Notes: generated from the sequence alone by a model not told the origin. Positions 13,495 to 25,408 are shown, numbered from the stretch's first letter. The stretch: 64,000 nucleotides of DNA from Carex sylvatica (GCA_964058845.1 CAXKVR010000137.1:1-64000); one strand, 5' to 3'. Program-made: numbers and translations.

Positions 13495-15763
13495 CAAATT
13501 TTTGCCAATCCCTCGTCATACAGTATCGCACTTTCCACTTTGTCAAATGACATACTTCGCAAGATCTTACGGGTGCTCGACACCAGGGAGGTGGTGCGTA
13601 CGATCGTGCTAGCGAAGAGGTGGAGCAACATATGGACCTCTTTGCCCTTCCTGAATATCAATGAGAGGGAATCTTTAGCTCTAACTTCTATTAGGACGAT
13701 CACTACTTTACTACACAAGGTTAGAGGTGCCCATATTCTGGAGTTTCACCTCAGGTGCCATCTGCGCATGGTATGCACCTAGCTCGATTGTTTCATTTTT
13801 ACTATATACTGTGCATGCATGCATACATCAATAGACCCTAAATTATCAATTGATGAACCCATATTTAAATTGATGTTGTGAGAATTAATTAAAAAGTTTC
13901 AATTGATATGCATGCCTGCACGCATACATGATCAACTAAAAGATATGTTGTGAGAATTAATTAAAAAAAATCAATTGATATGCATGCATGCATGCCGACA
14001 TACATGATGACTAAGTCAAAGATCTGTGTTTTGACTAAGTCAATTGATATTCATGCACGCACACATACATGATGAGTTTGGTTTACTAGTCAATTGGTAA
14101 TGCATGTTAGTTATTAGTTTACAAAAATATGTGTTTTTACTAGCGAAACATGCTAAACCAAATCATTTAGATTATGACAATTAGTTAGTGTTAGATTGTT
14201 AGTTTTTTTTTTCAAGATCGATGTACAACACTAACTATAAACAAATGATGTAAATACAATCATATTTCAATACAATGAAATCATTGTATCATTAATTCTA
14301 TATATAGTTTATTCTGACTTATTTTAAATTGTAAATATATAGATATAGATATATATATATATATTAAAAAGTAATCAGAATTGAGAGAGCTAAGTAGAGA
14401 GAGAGAGGGAGATTTCATTAGCTTGTTAATTGTTACAATAATCTAGTATTTATAACCAACAGGATACAATGCTTAGAAGCATACAGAAAGCATCTCTAAC
14501 TAACTTGTAGTTTTTATTAATTACAATTATGTCCTTAAAACAATTGCTAAACATGTGTAGGCACTGCTTTTTCGCGAGTTGCCGAAAAATCACCCCATAT
14601 TTAAGAACTTGATGCTTCTCTCTGTTTCCCTCTGTTCTTATTCACATTTGGACATGCAACCTTGGATCGTCGAGATTTGTCCAAATATGATAAAGCTTAC
14701 AATGGTACAACATCAGTTTTGTGTAAGTTTTTTTTTCTCCAAATATATAGCTAGCTTCTCGTCATTCTTAGTTTGATGTTTCAGACAGTTTTTTTAATTT
14801 TAAGAAAGTTTAAAGTAAAGATCTAGTTATCAATGGAAAAATTATTTGTTGCAGTTTTGTGCTCAAGATTTTCAACCATCATAAAAAATACTGTAGTTCT
14901 AGTCCAGCTGGTTGAAGTATCTAACACAAGAAGTCTCAAGATGGTTGAGGTTAAATTTACGAGATTTGATACCATTGTAGAACAAGTAATACAGTATCTC
15001 ATGTTTGGTAACAGGGAACCGAGAAACTATAGGAACTACTAAGCATATCTGAAAACTGCTACTGGTCACACATGTACACTGATGTTTCCAACACTGGAAG
15101 TGGATATTTCGATTAGAACTGGATATTTCTAAACGTGCTATTTGGTAGATATTCATATTTGGGTTATCCGAAGACTTTGCGATTCCACCTCTAGAGCATT
15201 CTTTCAGCTATAACTAGTTTATATATGGATGTTTTGGATGTTTAATATGGATATGGATGTTATGAATGTTATGGATGTTTTATAATATAACTTGTGGATC
15301 TATTTAATTTGGATGTTATGAATGTTAGGTCCAAATACATAGCTTCTCTTCATTTTTAATTTCTTATTTGAATTTTTTTCTAAGAAAATTTAAAATACAA
15401 AGATCAAGTTATTAATTGATCAATTATTTGTTGTAGTTTTGTGTCGATGATAATGATGATTGGCAATGTTTTCTTATTCGAGTCCCGCTGCTTGAAACAT
15501 CTGATAGAAGAAATCTCGAGATGGTTGAGGTTCAATGTTGGAGGTCTGATACCATGGTACAAACAGTGATGCAGTATCTCATGTTTGGTAAAGAAAAATT
15601 GAGAAATTTTAGGTACTTTGTTATGTCGACCACTTGTTCCGAAGGTTTTAGTGGAACGATAACAACAACGAAATTGGGCTATAGCGATCGAGATTGGATG
15701 TTTATACATTGGATGCCTGGTCAATATGAATGTTGTTATCTGAAGACTTTGGAGCTTTACTAG
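13495..15763 (+). pseudogene. F-box/FBD-type gene remnant (B1)
   Basis: Exon-like blocks are 13495-13770, 14561-14722, 14855-15042 and 15437-15763. The first holds an F-box (LSNDILRKILRVLDTREVVR, then LAKRWSNIWTSLPFLNI), as in plant FBD/LRR F-box proteins that recruit targets to SCF ubiquitin ligases. The second reads HLDMQPWIVEICPNMIKLT. The fourth reads a terminal FBD-like domain ending YECCYLKTLELY. Blocks 1, 2 and 4 are each open, phase 0 and bordered by GT/AG. Block 3 is a decayed duplicate of block 4 with an early in-frame TAA. No ATG precedes the F-box (a TAA lies at 13492), and the middle leucine-rich part is short. I call it a remnant, though a truncated transcript is possible. The B2 twin is more damaged. 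Confidence 0.65.
13771..14560. other. Intron-like spacer of F-box remnant
   Basis: This lies between F-box blocks 1 and 2. It contains repeated CAATTGATATGCATGCATGC motifs, AATTAATTAAAAA phrases, an (AT)n tract at about 14340-14363 and a GAGA run at about 14395-14410. B2 differs by a 25-bp indel at about 14175 and a longer AT tract. Confidence 0.4.
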
Positions 15764-16348
15764 TTGGATGGTTGTCTCAGATGCTTGATGTTTAATCTGT
15801 GCATGTTTGGCTGTTTTGGATGTTTTGTACTACATATTGGAATCTATTTTGAATGTTGATTAATTTGGTAATATTAAATATTATACCACTAGGTGCATTC
15901 CTCAATTTAACTTTTTTATGTAGCGTAATTGTTTTTAATTGTATGTATGAACTTATGATAACAATGAGTATTTATTGGTTATGAACTAATTGGTACTTTA
16001 ATTAATCTTGGTAACAATGAGTATTTTTAATCTTTCTATTTAATTTAATCTTGATTATGAGCTTATAATAACAATGAGTATTTATTATTTTTAATTTAGC
16101 TAGCTAGTGATATTTTAACCTTGGTACTTTAATTATGAACCTTTTACGTTAACAAATTATAACACAAAAATTCCAGGAGCTCGTGCGTTAATCATTACTA
16201 TTTAATTAGATATTATTGAGCTGGTATTATATATGTATGTTATTAAATAATTATCTCATTATATATAATTGGCGGGTATAGCTCCAAATTAACTTAATGA
16301 CACATGATACATCACAAGGAATACAGTTGAGAACATCGCCATCTGTTC
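15764..16348. other. Spacer after F-box remnant
   Basis: No gene is seen. The phrase AATAACAATGAGTATTTATT recurs at about 15956 and 16068 with a related copy at 16011. It is followed closely by B2 at 35525-36110 until the point where B2 loses 1.3 kb. Confidence 0.35.
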
Positions 16349-17348
16349 AACAAGGAACACAATTGGTACTGATCAAACTAATACTGACAGCTCATCTATA
16401 TCACGGATAGTAAAGATCACCACATCTACACCATCAGTTTAATACCCCAACTGATGTGAAAGAGTCAATCAAAACCAACAGTTGGGTAAAAAATAACCAA
16501 TGGAAAAGAGAGGTCCATCAGCGCCATTGTTTTTTTAAGCGCCAACCGATGATAAAAAGTTCAATGTAATTACAGCGCTGTCACTTGTGAAGAACGCCAT
16601 ATGTGCGGAAGCACATCCTATGGTAAAGGGGCAATGAAAAAAATATTTTTGGTAGTAGTGCCAACAAAAATTGAGGAAGTAAATGAAAACAGGCATGGCT
16701 ACATTCGTCATCTTCACCGATGCAGGAAGTGGTGTATATGCCAGGACGAAGATGAAAATCACGATGTTCAACATCACACACGCCATGAAATATCGATCTA
16801 TTATGGCTACTTCGGTCTCACTCTGTTCTCTCTCTCTCTCTCTCTCTTTGTTGTTTGCAAGGCAATTAATGCTTTGTGAAATTTTCACAATCCAAGCATG
16901 GGAGAGACAGGGTGGAATATATAGGAAAATTTTCAAGGATTGGTTCCAAATAAAGCCACGGTAAATACATAAAAAATAGTTATTATCAAGAAAAGAACGT
17001 TTGAAATGCTGCACACGGGATGTCTGTGTATAATTTTCCCAATTTAATATTTATATCTATTTAAGTTCATAACACCTGTTTAGGACTCGAAATATTTCTC
17101 AATGATGTTTTTAGAATAAAGGGTTGCCCAGTCCAATAGAATTAAGTAAGAAAAATATATTCATGTCACGGTTATTTTTTAAATGACCATGTGTGTATGG
17201 TTGACCTTATTTTCACAGCAGAACGGATTTTTTGCGACCGGTATCAACGGCCGGTGCTGATGCCAGTCGCAGATAGTCAATTTTTCCTAAAAATAAATTG
17301 TAGTTAATGTTTTGATATGTTGTTTATAGTTAATGTTTTGTAGTAGTG
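16349..17348 (-). mobile_element. CACTA-like segment carrying an AG-peptide gene copy
   Basis: The right end reads TTTTGTAGTAGTG at 17336-17348, the inverted CACTACTACAAAA terminus of CACTA elements. Short inverted motifs lie near both sides: CCATCAGT / AACTGATG, CCAACAGTTGG and CAACCGATGAT on the left, and ACCGGTATCAACGGCCGGTG on the right. Between them is a decayed AG-peptide gene with its promoter. The left CACTA terminus is not visible. B2 lacks everything from 16349 to about 17655. I infer a gene-capturing CACTA derivative, but the missing left end leaves this unproven. Confidence 0.4.
16600..16816 (-). pseudogene. Degenerate arabinogalactan-peptide gene
   Basis: On the minus strand this aligns with the intact AG-peptide gene at 60483-60677. 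The leading GAG ATG GAA GCA GCC became GAG ACC GAA GTA GCC, so the start codon (16814-16816) is lost. The signal-peptide region DRYFMACVMLNIVIFIF matches KRFFAVIVMFSIMALL in pattern, then PLPAS appears, after which the frames drift. The upstream CT-rich leader and TATA region (about 16917-16924), plus roughly 100 bp beyond, also match, so the copy arose at DNA level with its promoter. It sits in a CACTA-like segment absent from B2. Confidence 0.6.
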
Positions 17349-17351
17349 GTA

Positions 17352-18290
17352 GGTCCATATCTAGTTAATTATATATATATCAAGAACTTTTCAGGATTGG
17401 AATCATTTCATTCATGAAAAGAGGAAAATAAGTGCACTTGCCTTAAGAATAAACTTCTGATCTAGTGGCTATATACAATGTCTTCTATTTAGGAGGTCAG
17501 AGGTTTGTACTTGGAACGGTGTCATATTTTTTTTAAAAATAACAATGCACAAATCAGAGATGAAAGCTTGACCTTCAATTATTTTTTTTTTAAAGTACAT
17601 TTGGAATGTCTGGTTTCCAATCAAACATTTCATAATTGGGAAAGAAAGTAGGAATTATATATTATAAAATTATCTTCCTGAAATACTCCTAATTGATTTT
17701 GCCACCTATACAAAATTCAACATATAATGTTGCATTTTATAATAAGTAATTATAAATTCTATGCTATAGACATGTAATATATAATAAATAATTTCATATA
17801 TTAAAATAGATTCGAGAACGTTTGGCAAAAGTAAAAAATAAACTATTTTTCTATAACAAAGTATGTAGTTTTCAACAAATTAAATAAGTTGCATACTGTA
17901 ATTCTGTAATAGTTAAATATGTATTTTGAAGATATGATGATAAGTTTGGATGCATGTTCCAATTGACTATGAACAGTTATCACAAATGATTATGAGTCTA
18001 GATGCTCATAAAAGAAAGAAGAAAAAAAATATGTTCTTTAGTTATCAAATATGCATTATGTAAAAATCAAATATATATTTCAAAATAAGGGAAGAATAAA
18101 ATTGAGATTCATTATTTAATATTTCTACCTTCAGTTAAATATTTAATCTCCAACAACAAATCTCCTATCAATATACACGTTGTTTAAATATTTACTCTCC
18201 ATCAACAAATATACACTTGTTGTTTCTCATAAAAGGAGACATCAACAAACATTACGTACAAATTTATTTGCAATTCCAAAACATGGAGAC
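17352..18290. other. AT-rich intergenic DNA
   Basis: No gene is recognised. From about 17655 on it matches 36110-36750. At 17455-17540 there is a weak tRNA-like pattern (CTAGTGG ... GAGGTCAGAGGTTTG followed by poly-T), too degraded to call a SINE. Confidence 0.35.
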
Positions 18291-19933
18291 GTAAATTAAT
18301 TGTAATGAATCATTGACAAAATAAACCTAACTAAAATAGCTATTATTAACTCCATGTAAATAAGGGGCTGAAAATAGTAGCAGCAAACTCCTATAGTACA
18401 AAAACAAGCCATAATCAAAGTGACCGATAACAATAATAGAATAATAGCGATAGAGAAAGTAGCCTAAAAACAGCACATAGGTGATTGCTACTGATATCGT
18501 CAAGGAAAATCGGGCCACAAGGACAATTGGCGGCCCTATTCTTGGGAGCTATCATTTGTTGTTGCGGCCGCGCAAAAAAAAAAACAATTTGCTGTTTTAA
18601 TTTGTTTTTTAAGTGATTTTCAAATATAGAAATAACAATTAATAATTTCAATATGTTGGGAAGAACATCAAATAAAATAGATAAAACATCTTATAATTTA
18701 GATGAACTAGAAGGACTCGAAATATTTTTCAAGCATAATTTTTTCTAGTTATAAAAAAATTAATCCAAATTTTTAGTGTGTTATTGGAAAAAATATAAAT
18801 GATTTGGATCAAAATTATTTATCCCGATTAAAAAATGGCTTTTATTTTAATACTTTTTTCCTGGCAAAAAAATCATAAATATATATTTAAGCTTCGAGAA
18901 TTATGAAATTATGCATCCTTGCAGAGTTGCAGTGCTCAAGAAAAAAAAAAAAAAGGAACGCGTGTGATATATGTAATTTTTTTTGTCATGTATTCATCTA
19001 TAGTTGTATGGATCGATATACATCACAAGTAGGAGTATAAACGGTTGGATACAGATCGGATAGTTGCATAATGGACTGATAAAGTGTTGAAACTATTTGA
19101 ATATTTATTATTAATAAAAATTTATTTGAATGATATAATTCCATGAAAACCTAAAAGCCAGAAACTCCCAAGTTATTTGAATTAATGTAGTCAAGCGAGA
19201 GAGAGGGAGAGAGGGAAATGATCGAAGAGGCGGGATTGAATTTGAAAGTGTTTGATCACAAACTAAAGACGCATGTATTTGGAGAGAAATGTAAACTTTT
19301 TATACGTCATACAAATTTAAAATCAGAAAATACAAGAACACAATAACAATTTGGAAGCGTCTAATTTGTCAACAGAAAAACTGTCATTTGACATGTGCAA
19401 ATCCTATAAATTTAATAATTCAATGCTGTAACTTATAAAAACAATCTTATAAATAACATAATAAAAAATTTTAAACATCCAGAAACGGTTTGCAACTTGG
19501 CCAACTTGGCAAACTAACTGTACTTCGTGCCGAACCACTTGGCAAACTAATTATATTTTTCTTACTAACAGGTTAATGGAAGTTATTTGAGGTTAATGCC
19601 AGTTATTTGCGGTTAACGATAATTTTATAAAAACTTCTAGAACATTCCACAAAAACTTGTAGAACATTTCAAACCCGGATAATATCTACAACTAGCATTT
19701 TTTTTTTCAAAATAAACCTCAAACATATTCAAAAATAATTTTTTTCGCAAAATTATAATTTTTATTTTTTTTAGATTTCATAATTTTTTTGTTCAATACT
19801 GCAAAATTAGAAGTTGTAAATAGTAAAATAAACATATGTCTACTGCAAAATTCAACACTGCAAAATAAGAAGATGTAAAAAGTCAAATAAACATATGTTA
19901 AATTTCAATACTACAAAAAAAAATTTACAAGAT
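18291..19933. other. Intergenic DNA with an unidentified minus-strand fragment
   Basis: A minus-strand stretch at about 18490-18560 reads APKNRAANCPCGPIFLDDI in frame and is kept with one change in B2 (about 36950-37030). I do not recognise it and it has no clear start or exon borders. Near 19560-19620 the phrase GGTTAATG.(C)AGTTATTTG.GG is repeated three times. The rest is AT-rich and shared with B2 at 36750-38390. Confidence 0.3.
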
Positions 19934-20560
19934 CAATACTCCATATCCCCTCTCTATCATCTCTTTTCTCCAGATTTTCACAAGATTAATATTGTAAAAA
20001 TACAATATGAATACTGTAAAATTACAAGATGAATACTGAATTAACAGATCAATACTCCATATCGCCTCTCTATCATCTCTTTCCTTCAGATTTTCACACG
20101 ATGAATACTATAATATTAACGGGACAATACTGTAAAATTAACATATCAATACTCCATATCGTCTCTTTATCATCACTTTCATCCAGATTTCTACAAGATG
20201 AATACTGTAAAATTACAAGATGAATACTGTAAAATTAACAGGGAAAATACTGTAAAATTAACATATCAATACTCCATATCGCCTCTCTATCATCTATTTT
20301 CTTCAGATTTTCACAAGATGAATACTGTAAAATTAACGGGACAATACTGTAAAATTAACATATCAATACTCCATATCGCCTCTCTGTCATCTCTTTCCTC
20401 CATATTTTCACAAGATAAATACTGTAAATGTACAAGATAAATACTGTAAAATTAATTGGGAAATATTGTAAAATTAATGGGAAAATACTGTAAAATTAAC
20501 AGATCAATACTCCATATCGCCTCTTTATCATCTCTCATCCATGTCACATCTCTCAGATCA
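19934..20560 (+). repeat. Tandem array, units of about 96-141 bp (B1)
   Basis: CAATACTCCATATCGCCTCT begins a unit at 19934, 20050, 20148, 20268, 20364 and 20505. Each unit continues with CTATCATCTCTTTCCTCCAG, TTTTCACAAGATGAATACTG and TAAAATTAAC. Spacing varies because the short GAATACTGTAAAATTAAC phrase is itself amplified. B2 has the same array at about 38397-38980 with one short internal unit fewer. Confidence 0.8.
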
Positions 20561-20960
20561 TCTCCTCATATCTCCTCCATATCGAAATTCAACAGAAATA
20601 AAGAAATAATTATAAGATCTCTTACTGTATCAAATCAAATAACAAATTTAAATAAAAGTTCAAAACAATGTTAAATCTGTTACTGCATCAAATCAAACAA
20701 GAAATTCAATAGAAATAAAGAAATAACTCACTAGATTTAAATTTCTCCATGTTCTTTAACCCTGACAACTTCTATCCGATCGAAATCCACTCCTGAAGTT
20801 TCCGTCGAGAAAGTGGAACGAAAGAGGAAGGAAATCGCAGAAAAAGGAAGGAAATCGTGGAAAGAGGAAGAAAATCTCCTGAAGTTTCTCGCCTCTCTCA
20901 AATCACTCTTGAATGTTCCTTCGAGGCGAAAGAGGAAGGAAATCACGAAAATTGAAAAGT
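20561..20960. other. Spacer with GAGGAAGGAAATCG repeats
   Basis: AAGAGGAAGGAAATCGCGGAA-type phrases occur three or four times at 20820-20945. No gene is recognised. B2 has lost about 60 bp here relative to B1 near 20680-20720. Confidence 0.4.
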
Positions 20961-21900
20961 TTCTCTGTTCAATCTAATCAATATTTCTGACGATCAGTGA
21001 GAAATTTTACAAATCTAAAATCACGAATGTTTTCCACATAATTTTATCTTTCAAATGAGATCTATGATGACATACTTTTGAGTTGTCTGTTGCACAAGTA
21101 TTCATCCCTTATCGAGAAAGTATTCATCATCAACATGCAAATGCAAATATAAAAACTAGACACATCACTCATCCATATTTTACACGTTTTTAGAGGTGAA
21201 GTTTTTTTTTCTCTGTTCAATCTAATCAATTTTTTCTGACAATCGGTGAGCATTTTGCAAATCTAAAATCAAAAATGTTTTCTACATAATCTTATCTTTC
21301 AATTGATATCCATGATGACATACTTTTGAGTTGTCTGATGCACAATTATTCATCCCTTATCGAGAAAGTATTCATTATCGTCGTGCAAGTGCAAATATAA
21401 AAATTTTACACATCACTCATCCATCTTTTACACGTTTTTAGAAGTGTTTTTTTTTCTCTGTTCAATCTAATCAATATTTCTGAAGATCAGTGAGAAATTT
21501 TGCAAACCTAAAATCACGAATATTTTCTACATAATATTATCTTTCAAATGAGATCCATGATGACATACTTTCGAGTTATTCGTTGCACAAGTATTCATCC
21601 CTTATTGAGAAAGTATTCATTCTCGTCGTACAAGTGCAAATATAAAAACTGGACACATCATTCATCCATCTTTTACACGTTTTTAGAGGTGGATTTTTTT
21701 TTCTCTATTCAATTTAACCAATATTTCTGATGATCTATGAAGAATTTTGCAGATCTAAAACCACGAACGTTTTCAACACAATTTTACCTTTCAAATGAGA
21801 TCCATGTTGACATACTTTCGAGTTGTCCGTTGCACAAGTATTAATATTCTGTCACACAAATATTCATTCATACACGTTGAAGTATTCACATCTAAGACAT
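20961..21900 (+). repeat. 247-bp tandem repeat, four units (B1)
   Basis: Units start with TTCTCTGTTCAATCTAATCAA at 20961, about 21209, 21454 and 21701, so the period is 245-248 bp. Each runs through GATCAGTGAGAAATTTTGCA, ATGATGACATACTTTTGAG and CATCACTCATCCATCTTTTA to a poly-T. Block B2 has three units (39359, 39607, 39854). The array shows no coding potential and is satellite-like. Confidence 0.85.
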
Positions 21901-22309
21901 CAAGTATTAATTCATATAACTCTAGTTTTTTTTTTAAATTGTCATTTACTTTGTATGCAGTGGCCTAATTCACCATTAATAAAGCTTTGTTATTTGCAAA
22001 ACTCGCTACTTCATGAGGAATGAAAATATAGACATGAAAGGGATTAATTGCATCCACATATACAACATTATTTTGATATGGTCGACAGTGATGGATCTGA
22101 CCCGGTAGAGACGTGCTCTAGTATTCATTCGTACATGTCGAAGTATTCATTTATACACATTGAAGTATTCATCTCGGTAGAGGCGTCCTTGATTGGAATG
22201 GAGTGACGGATGATCTCCGGCCAAATATTTATTGGAGCGGGAGCAGTAGGTATAGATGAAAAAAACTGAGGGAGAAGTGTAAGAGGGAGAAAGATTATTG
22301 TATTTATCA
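21901..22309. other. Spacer with GAAGTATTCATTyrTACAC phrases
   Basis: The motif GTATTCATTCGTACATGTCGA and variants recur at about 21856, 22119 and 22141. No gene is recognised. The equivalent in B2 is 40050-40465. Confidence 0.35.
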
Positions 22310-22445
22310 TTTCGAGATAGGAGAGGGAGGGAGCTTATCGATGGAAAAAAGAAGGCGGAGACGGAGGTGGGAGAGTGAGGTCGGAGAGGGAGGTGGGAGA
22401 GGCGGAGGTGAGAGAGAAAGGTGGGAGGCGGAGGTGGGAGAAATT
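22310..22445 (+). repeat. Purine-rich GGAGGTGGGAGAG tract (B1)
   Basis: This is an almost pure A/G strand built from GAGGTGGGAGAG and GGCGGAGGT steps. Long polypurine/polypyrimidine mirror-like tracts can form triplexes or G-quadruplex-like folds. In B2 the tract is longer (40465-40745) and present again at 41912-42060 through a local duplication. Confidence 0.75.
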
Positions 22446-23091
22446 TTCTTACTGAAATTTTAACTACCTAAAATTAAATTGCAACTATAGCTTACTGAAA
22501 TTTTCTTGTAGTTCCAAGTTAAACATGTTTCTCTCTAATTCCATCTTATCTACTCCAATATGACAGATATATCTACTTTGATATATTTACAAACAAGCTG
22601 GAAACAAATCTCACGGCTGGAATATTTTAATGTTTCAAAGCCAGACTTTAAAAAAAAAATTCTAATGCCATAATAAAAAAAATAATGTCCGAGGCGCAAA
22701 TTATAATCGTTTAATCAATTAGATATGGCAAAAAAAATCATAACTTAACAAAACAAAAAATTAGGTCAAGTATTAGCACCATAAATTATTACAAAAAAAA
22801 AGGAAATCAATTATAAGCCCCCACAATATTTAAATCATCATCACATTTTTTAGTTGTCAAATTCCTGCTCAACATCATCAACCACTGAGATGTGGGGCGT
22901 AGTCAAGGTTAATTAATGCCACTATCCTTTCCACCTGGGGCAATGCATTGAGACCTATTTTTCTTTTTGTAGCATAATAATTTTATTTTTTAAAATGAGC
23001 CAACGCCTATCACTAGTCACAGATGACTGGGTCCTACAAATTTAATTAAGGAGTCCACTTCTCATACAGTAATTAACTCAATTCATAAAGG
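22446..23091. other. Left flank of copia 1, right arm of a TIR element
   Basis: This matches 42190-43153 in B2 but lacks about 325 bp after TATATTTACAAAC (about 22595), so the left arm of an inverted-repeat element is gone in B1. The remaining inner part and the right arm (from TGAGCCAACGCC at 22996) lead to the AAAGG target site at 23087-23091. Confidence 0.6.
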
Positions 23092-23443
23092 TGTTGAAAC
23101 AAGTATCTGAAAATAGAATTCTGTGTTAATTGATTGTGTGTCCGACATTAAGAGTTAGTGGTACACTAAAAATGGAAAACTGGTTTGTCAAGTAAACCAG
23201 ATTTAGTATCTCTATATTTAGATTAAGTTAGTGGGTGTTTTAAATATGGAAAGTACTTGTAATAGGTTTAGTGGCTGAGCTGGGTTAGTTGTTTCCAAAA
23301 ATAGATTTGTGTGGTGCTTAAATACAGCACTTGTAATAGAGATCAGAGTATTCGGAAATAAAGAAATTCCAGAAATAAAAAAATTGTTGAAAGCAGAATT
23401 CCTCGTCTTGTCTCTGTTTTATTCATCCACCGAAATTCCAACA
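23092..23443 (+). repeat. Copia 1 left LTR
   Basis: It starts TGTTGAAACAAGTATC and ends CGAAATTCCAACA, a perfect TG..CA LTR of 352 bp, with AAAGG directly before it. The U3 end contains a TGGTGCTTAAATACAGCAC segment and a probable poly(A) signal, AATAAA. Confidence 0.92.
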
Positions 23444-23445
23444 AT

Positions 23446-23458
23446 TGGTATCAGAGCC
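23446..23458 (+). promoter_or_regulatory. Copia 1 primer-binding site
   Basis: TGGTATCAGAGCC, two bases after the left LTR, is complementary to the 3' end of plant initiator tRNA-Met, the usual primer for copia reverse transcription. The same site in element 2 is at 43510-43522. Confidence 0.9.
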
Positions 23459-23515
23459 ATAGAGGGCACAATCAAAGAATAGAAGTAAATCTCTCATCAC
23501 CGAAGTATTGAAGCA

Positions 23516-24688
23516 ATGTCTTCAGGCCCAAACATGGCGCAATTTCCAGCTCCTATGCTGACCGGTAACAACTACGGCATATGGAAAGTGAAGATGGAGA
23601 CTCTACTACTCTCACAAGGTTTGTGGGATATCGTTGAAGAAGGGTATACCACATATGCTGCCGAACACCAACAAACAGAAGAAGAGAAAAAGCAGTTGAA
23701 GGAAGACAAGATGAAAGATGCACGAGCGCTATTCCTTATTCAACAAGGGGTAGCAGAAAACATCTTCTCACGCATCATCAACGCAACCAAATCAAAGGAT
23801 GCTTGGGACATGTTGCAGCATGAGTTCAAAGGATCGGCTAAGGTGCAAGTTGTCAAATTACAAACCTTACGAAGGCAATACCAAAACATGCAAATGAAAG
23901 ATTCAGAGAAGGTAAAAGAGTATTTTTCACAAATTATGAATTTAGTAAATCAAATGCATTCGCTTGGTGATAAAGATATTACCGAACAGAAGCTTGTAGA
24001 AAAGATGTTAATTAGTCTTCCTGAGAGTTTTGACTCTATAGTCACGGCTATAGAGGAGTCCAAAGACCTTGAAACCTTACCCATACAACAGTTGATTAGT
24101 TCTCTTGAAGCGCATGAAGAGAGAAAATTGCTAAGACACATGTCTAATGAAAATGCATTCAAAGCAAGTCTAGTCTTCAAATCTGGAATTTTCCGAAAAA
24201 CAGAAAATCTTGAAAAAACAGAAACATATGAGAATACAGAATCTAGTAAGGTCAACCGATGGTGTGAAAACTGCAAGAGGGATAGCCACGATACAAAATA
24301 TTGTTGGACTACCAAACAATGCAACAAATGTAACAAGAAAGGCCATATAGCTCGGCTTTGCAGAACAAACAGCTCTCCACAACCCAATAAATCACAGCCA
24401 CCTCCTGCTCAAGTCAACTTCTCAGAACAGAGGGAGAATTCCGAATCAATCTTCTATGGATGTCAATCTGCTAGTAAAGAAAGAGGCGACATCTGGTATA
24501 TAGACAGCGGATGTACAAGTCATATGACCGGCAATCATCAGATCTTCCATGAAATCAACACCTCATTTGAAACAAATGTTCGAATGGGAAATGGCGCATT
24601 GGTTCAAGCCAAGGGCAAGGGCAGCGTCGCAATACATTCTGCTAAACGTGGGGCAACTGGTTCAAAATGGTTATGCAGTGCATTTTGA
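23516..24688 (+). pseudogene. Copia 1 Gag and start of protease
   Basis: The 390-codon frame begins MSSGPNMAQFPAPMLTGNNY, a typical start of plant copia Gag in which LTGNNYGIWKVKMETLL resembles the L.G.NY..W...M motif. The UBN2-type Gag core follows. A CCHC zinc knuckle (CNKCNKKGHIARLC, about residues 267-280) comes next, then the aspartic protease start WYIDSGCTSHMTG. The frame then breaks at about 24640, where element 2 keeps about 70 bp more. Gag would package the element RNA into virus-like particles, but with the protease cut off the product could not be matured normally. Confidence 0.9.
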
Positions 24689-24862
24689 GAAGCATGGCCA
24701 AGTGCTGGTGAATATTGGAATGGAAGACAAAAGAAATTTCGTGTTACAATTGAAGCATACTCCACATCTGGTTTTTCAAACTGAAATAGTTGATGAGTCA
24801 GTTCTTTTGGCACAAAAGGTTCGGTCAACTATAGAGCACTCAAACTGCTACAAGCAAACGAG

Positions 24863-25408
24863 ATGGTGCAAGGGCTACCTGAAATCAACACAAACTGTCA
24901 AACCTGTGAAGGATGCATTCGAGGCGAGCAACATCGGAACTCTTTTCCAAAAAAGGGTGCATGGAGGGCAAGCTCACCATTGGAGTTAATTCACACGGAC
25001 ATCTGTGGAAAAATGCAAACACCATCATACGAACAAAATTGGTACTTTCTTATCTTTGTGGATGATTTTACTATAATGACTTGGGTTTATTTCCTCAAAG
25101 AAAAGTCACAAGCACTTGATACATTCAAAAAGTTTAAAGCTCTAGTTGAGAACCAAAGTAATTTCAAAATCAAGGTGCTAAGAAGTGACAGAGGTGGAGA
25201 ATATACATCCAATCAATTTGTTAAATTATGTGAAGATTATGGAATCAAAAGACAACTCACAACTGCCTATACCCCTCAACAAAATGGTGTAGCTGAAAGA
25301 AAAAATCGTACCATAGTAGAAATGGCAAGAGTCATGCTCAAAGACAAGGGTATGCCATTAAAATTCTGGGCAGAAGCAGTCTCCTTGGCTGTCTATATCC
25401 GAAATTGA
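24863..25408 (+). pseudogene. Copia 1 integrase core
   Basis: The frame holds the GAG-pre-integrase zinc finger remnant ([17 protein letters not shown]) and the integrase catalytic core. The DDE triad is visible as [19 protein letters not shown] and [20 protein letters not shown] at 25406-25408 interrupts the protein directly after VYIRN, and the C-terminal integrase part (IFGSVCYAHVPKENRSKLDD) resumes at 25481-25795. Integration activity is therefore unlikely. Confidence 0.88.

Noticed and set aside
17455..17540. Possible second SINE with A- and B-box-like motifs and poly-T
   Set aside because: The B-box-like GGTTTGTACTT differs at too many positions. I kept it only as a remark in the spacer entry.
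20029..20674. Small open frames rich in QYSISPLYHL repeats
   Set aside because: They arise from the tandem array itself. They have no start context, and the frame changes with unit length.
23950..24387. Long minus-strand open frame opposite copia Gag
   Set aside because: It is a shadow of the Gag frame. The plus strand carries the recognisable Gag and zinc-knuckle protein.
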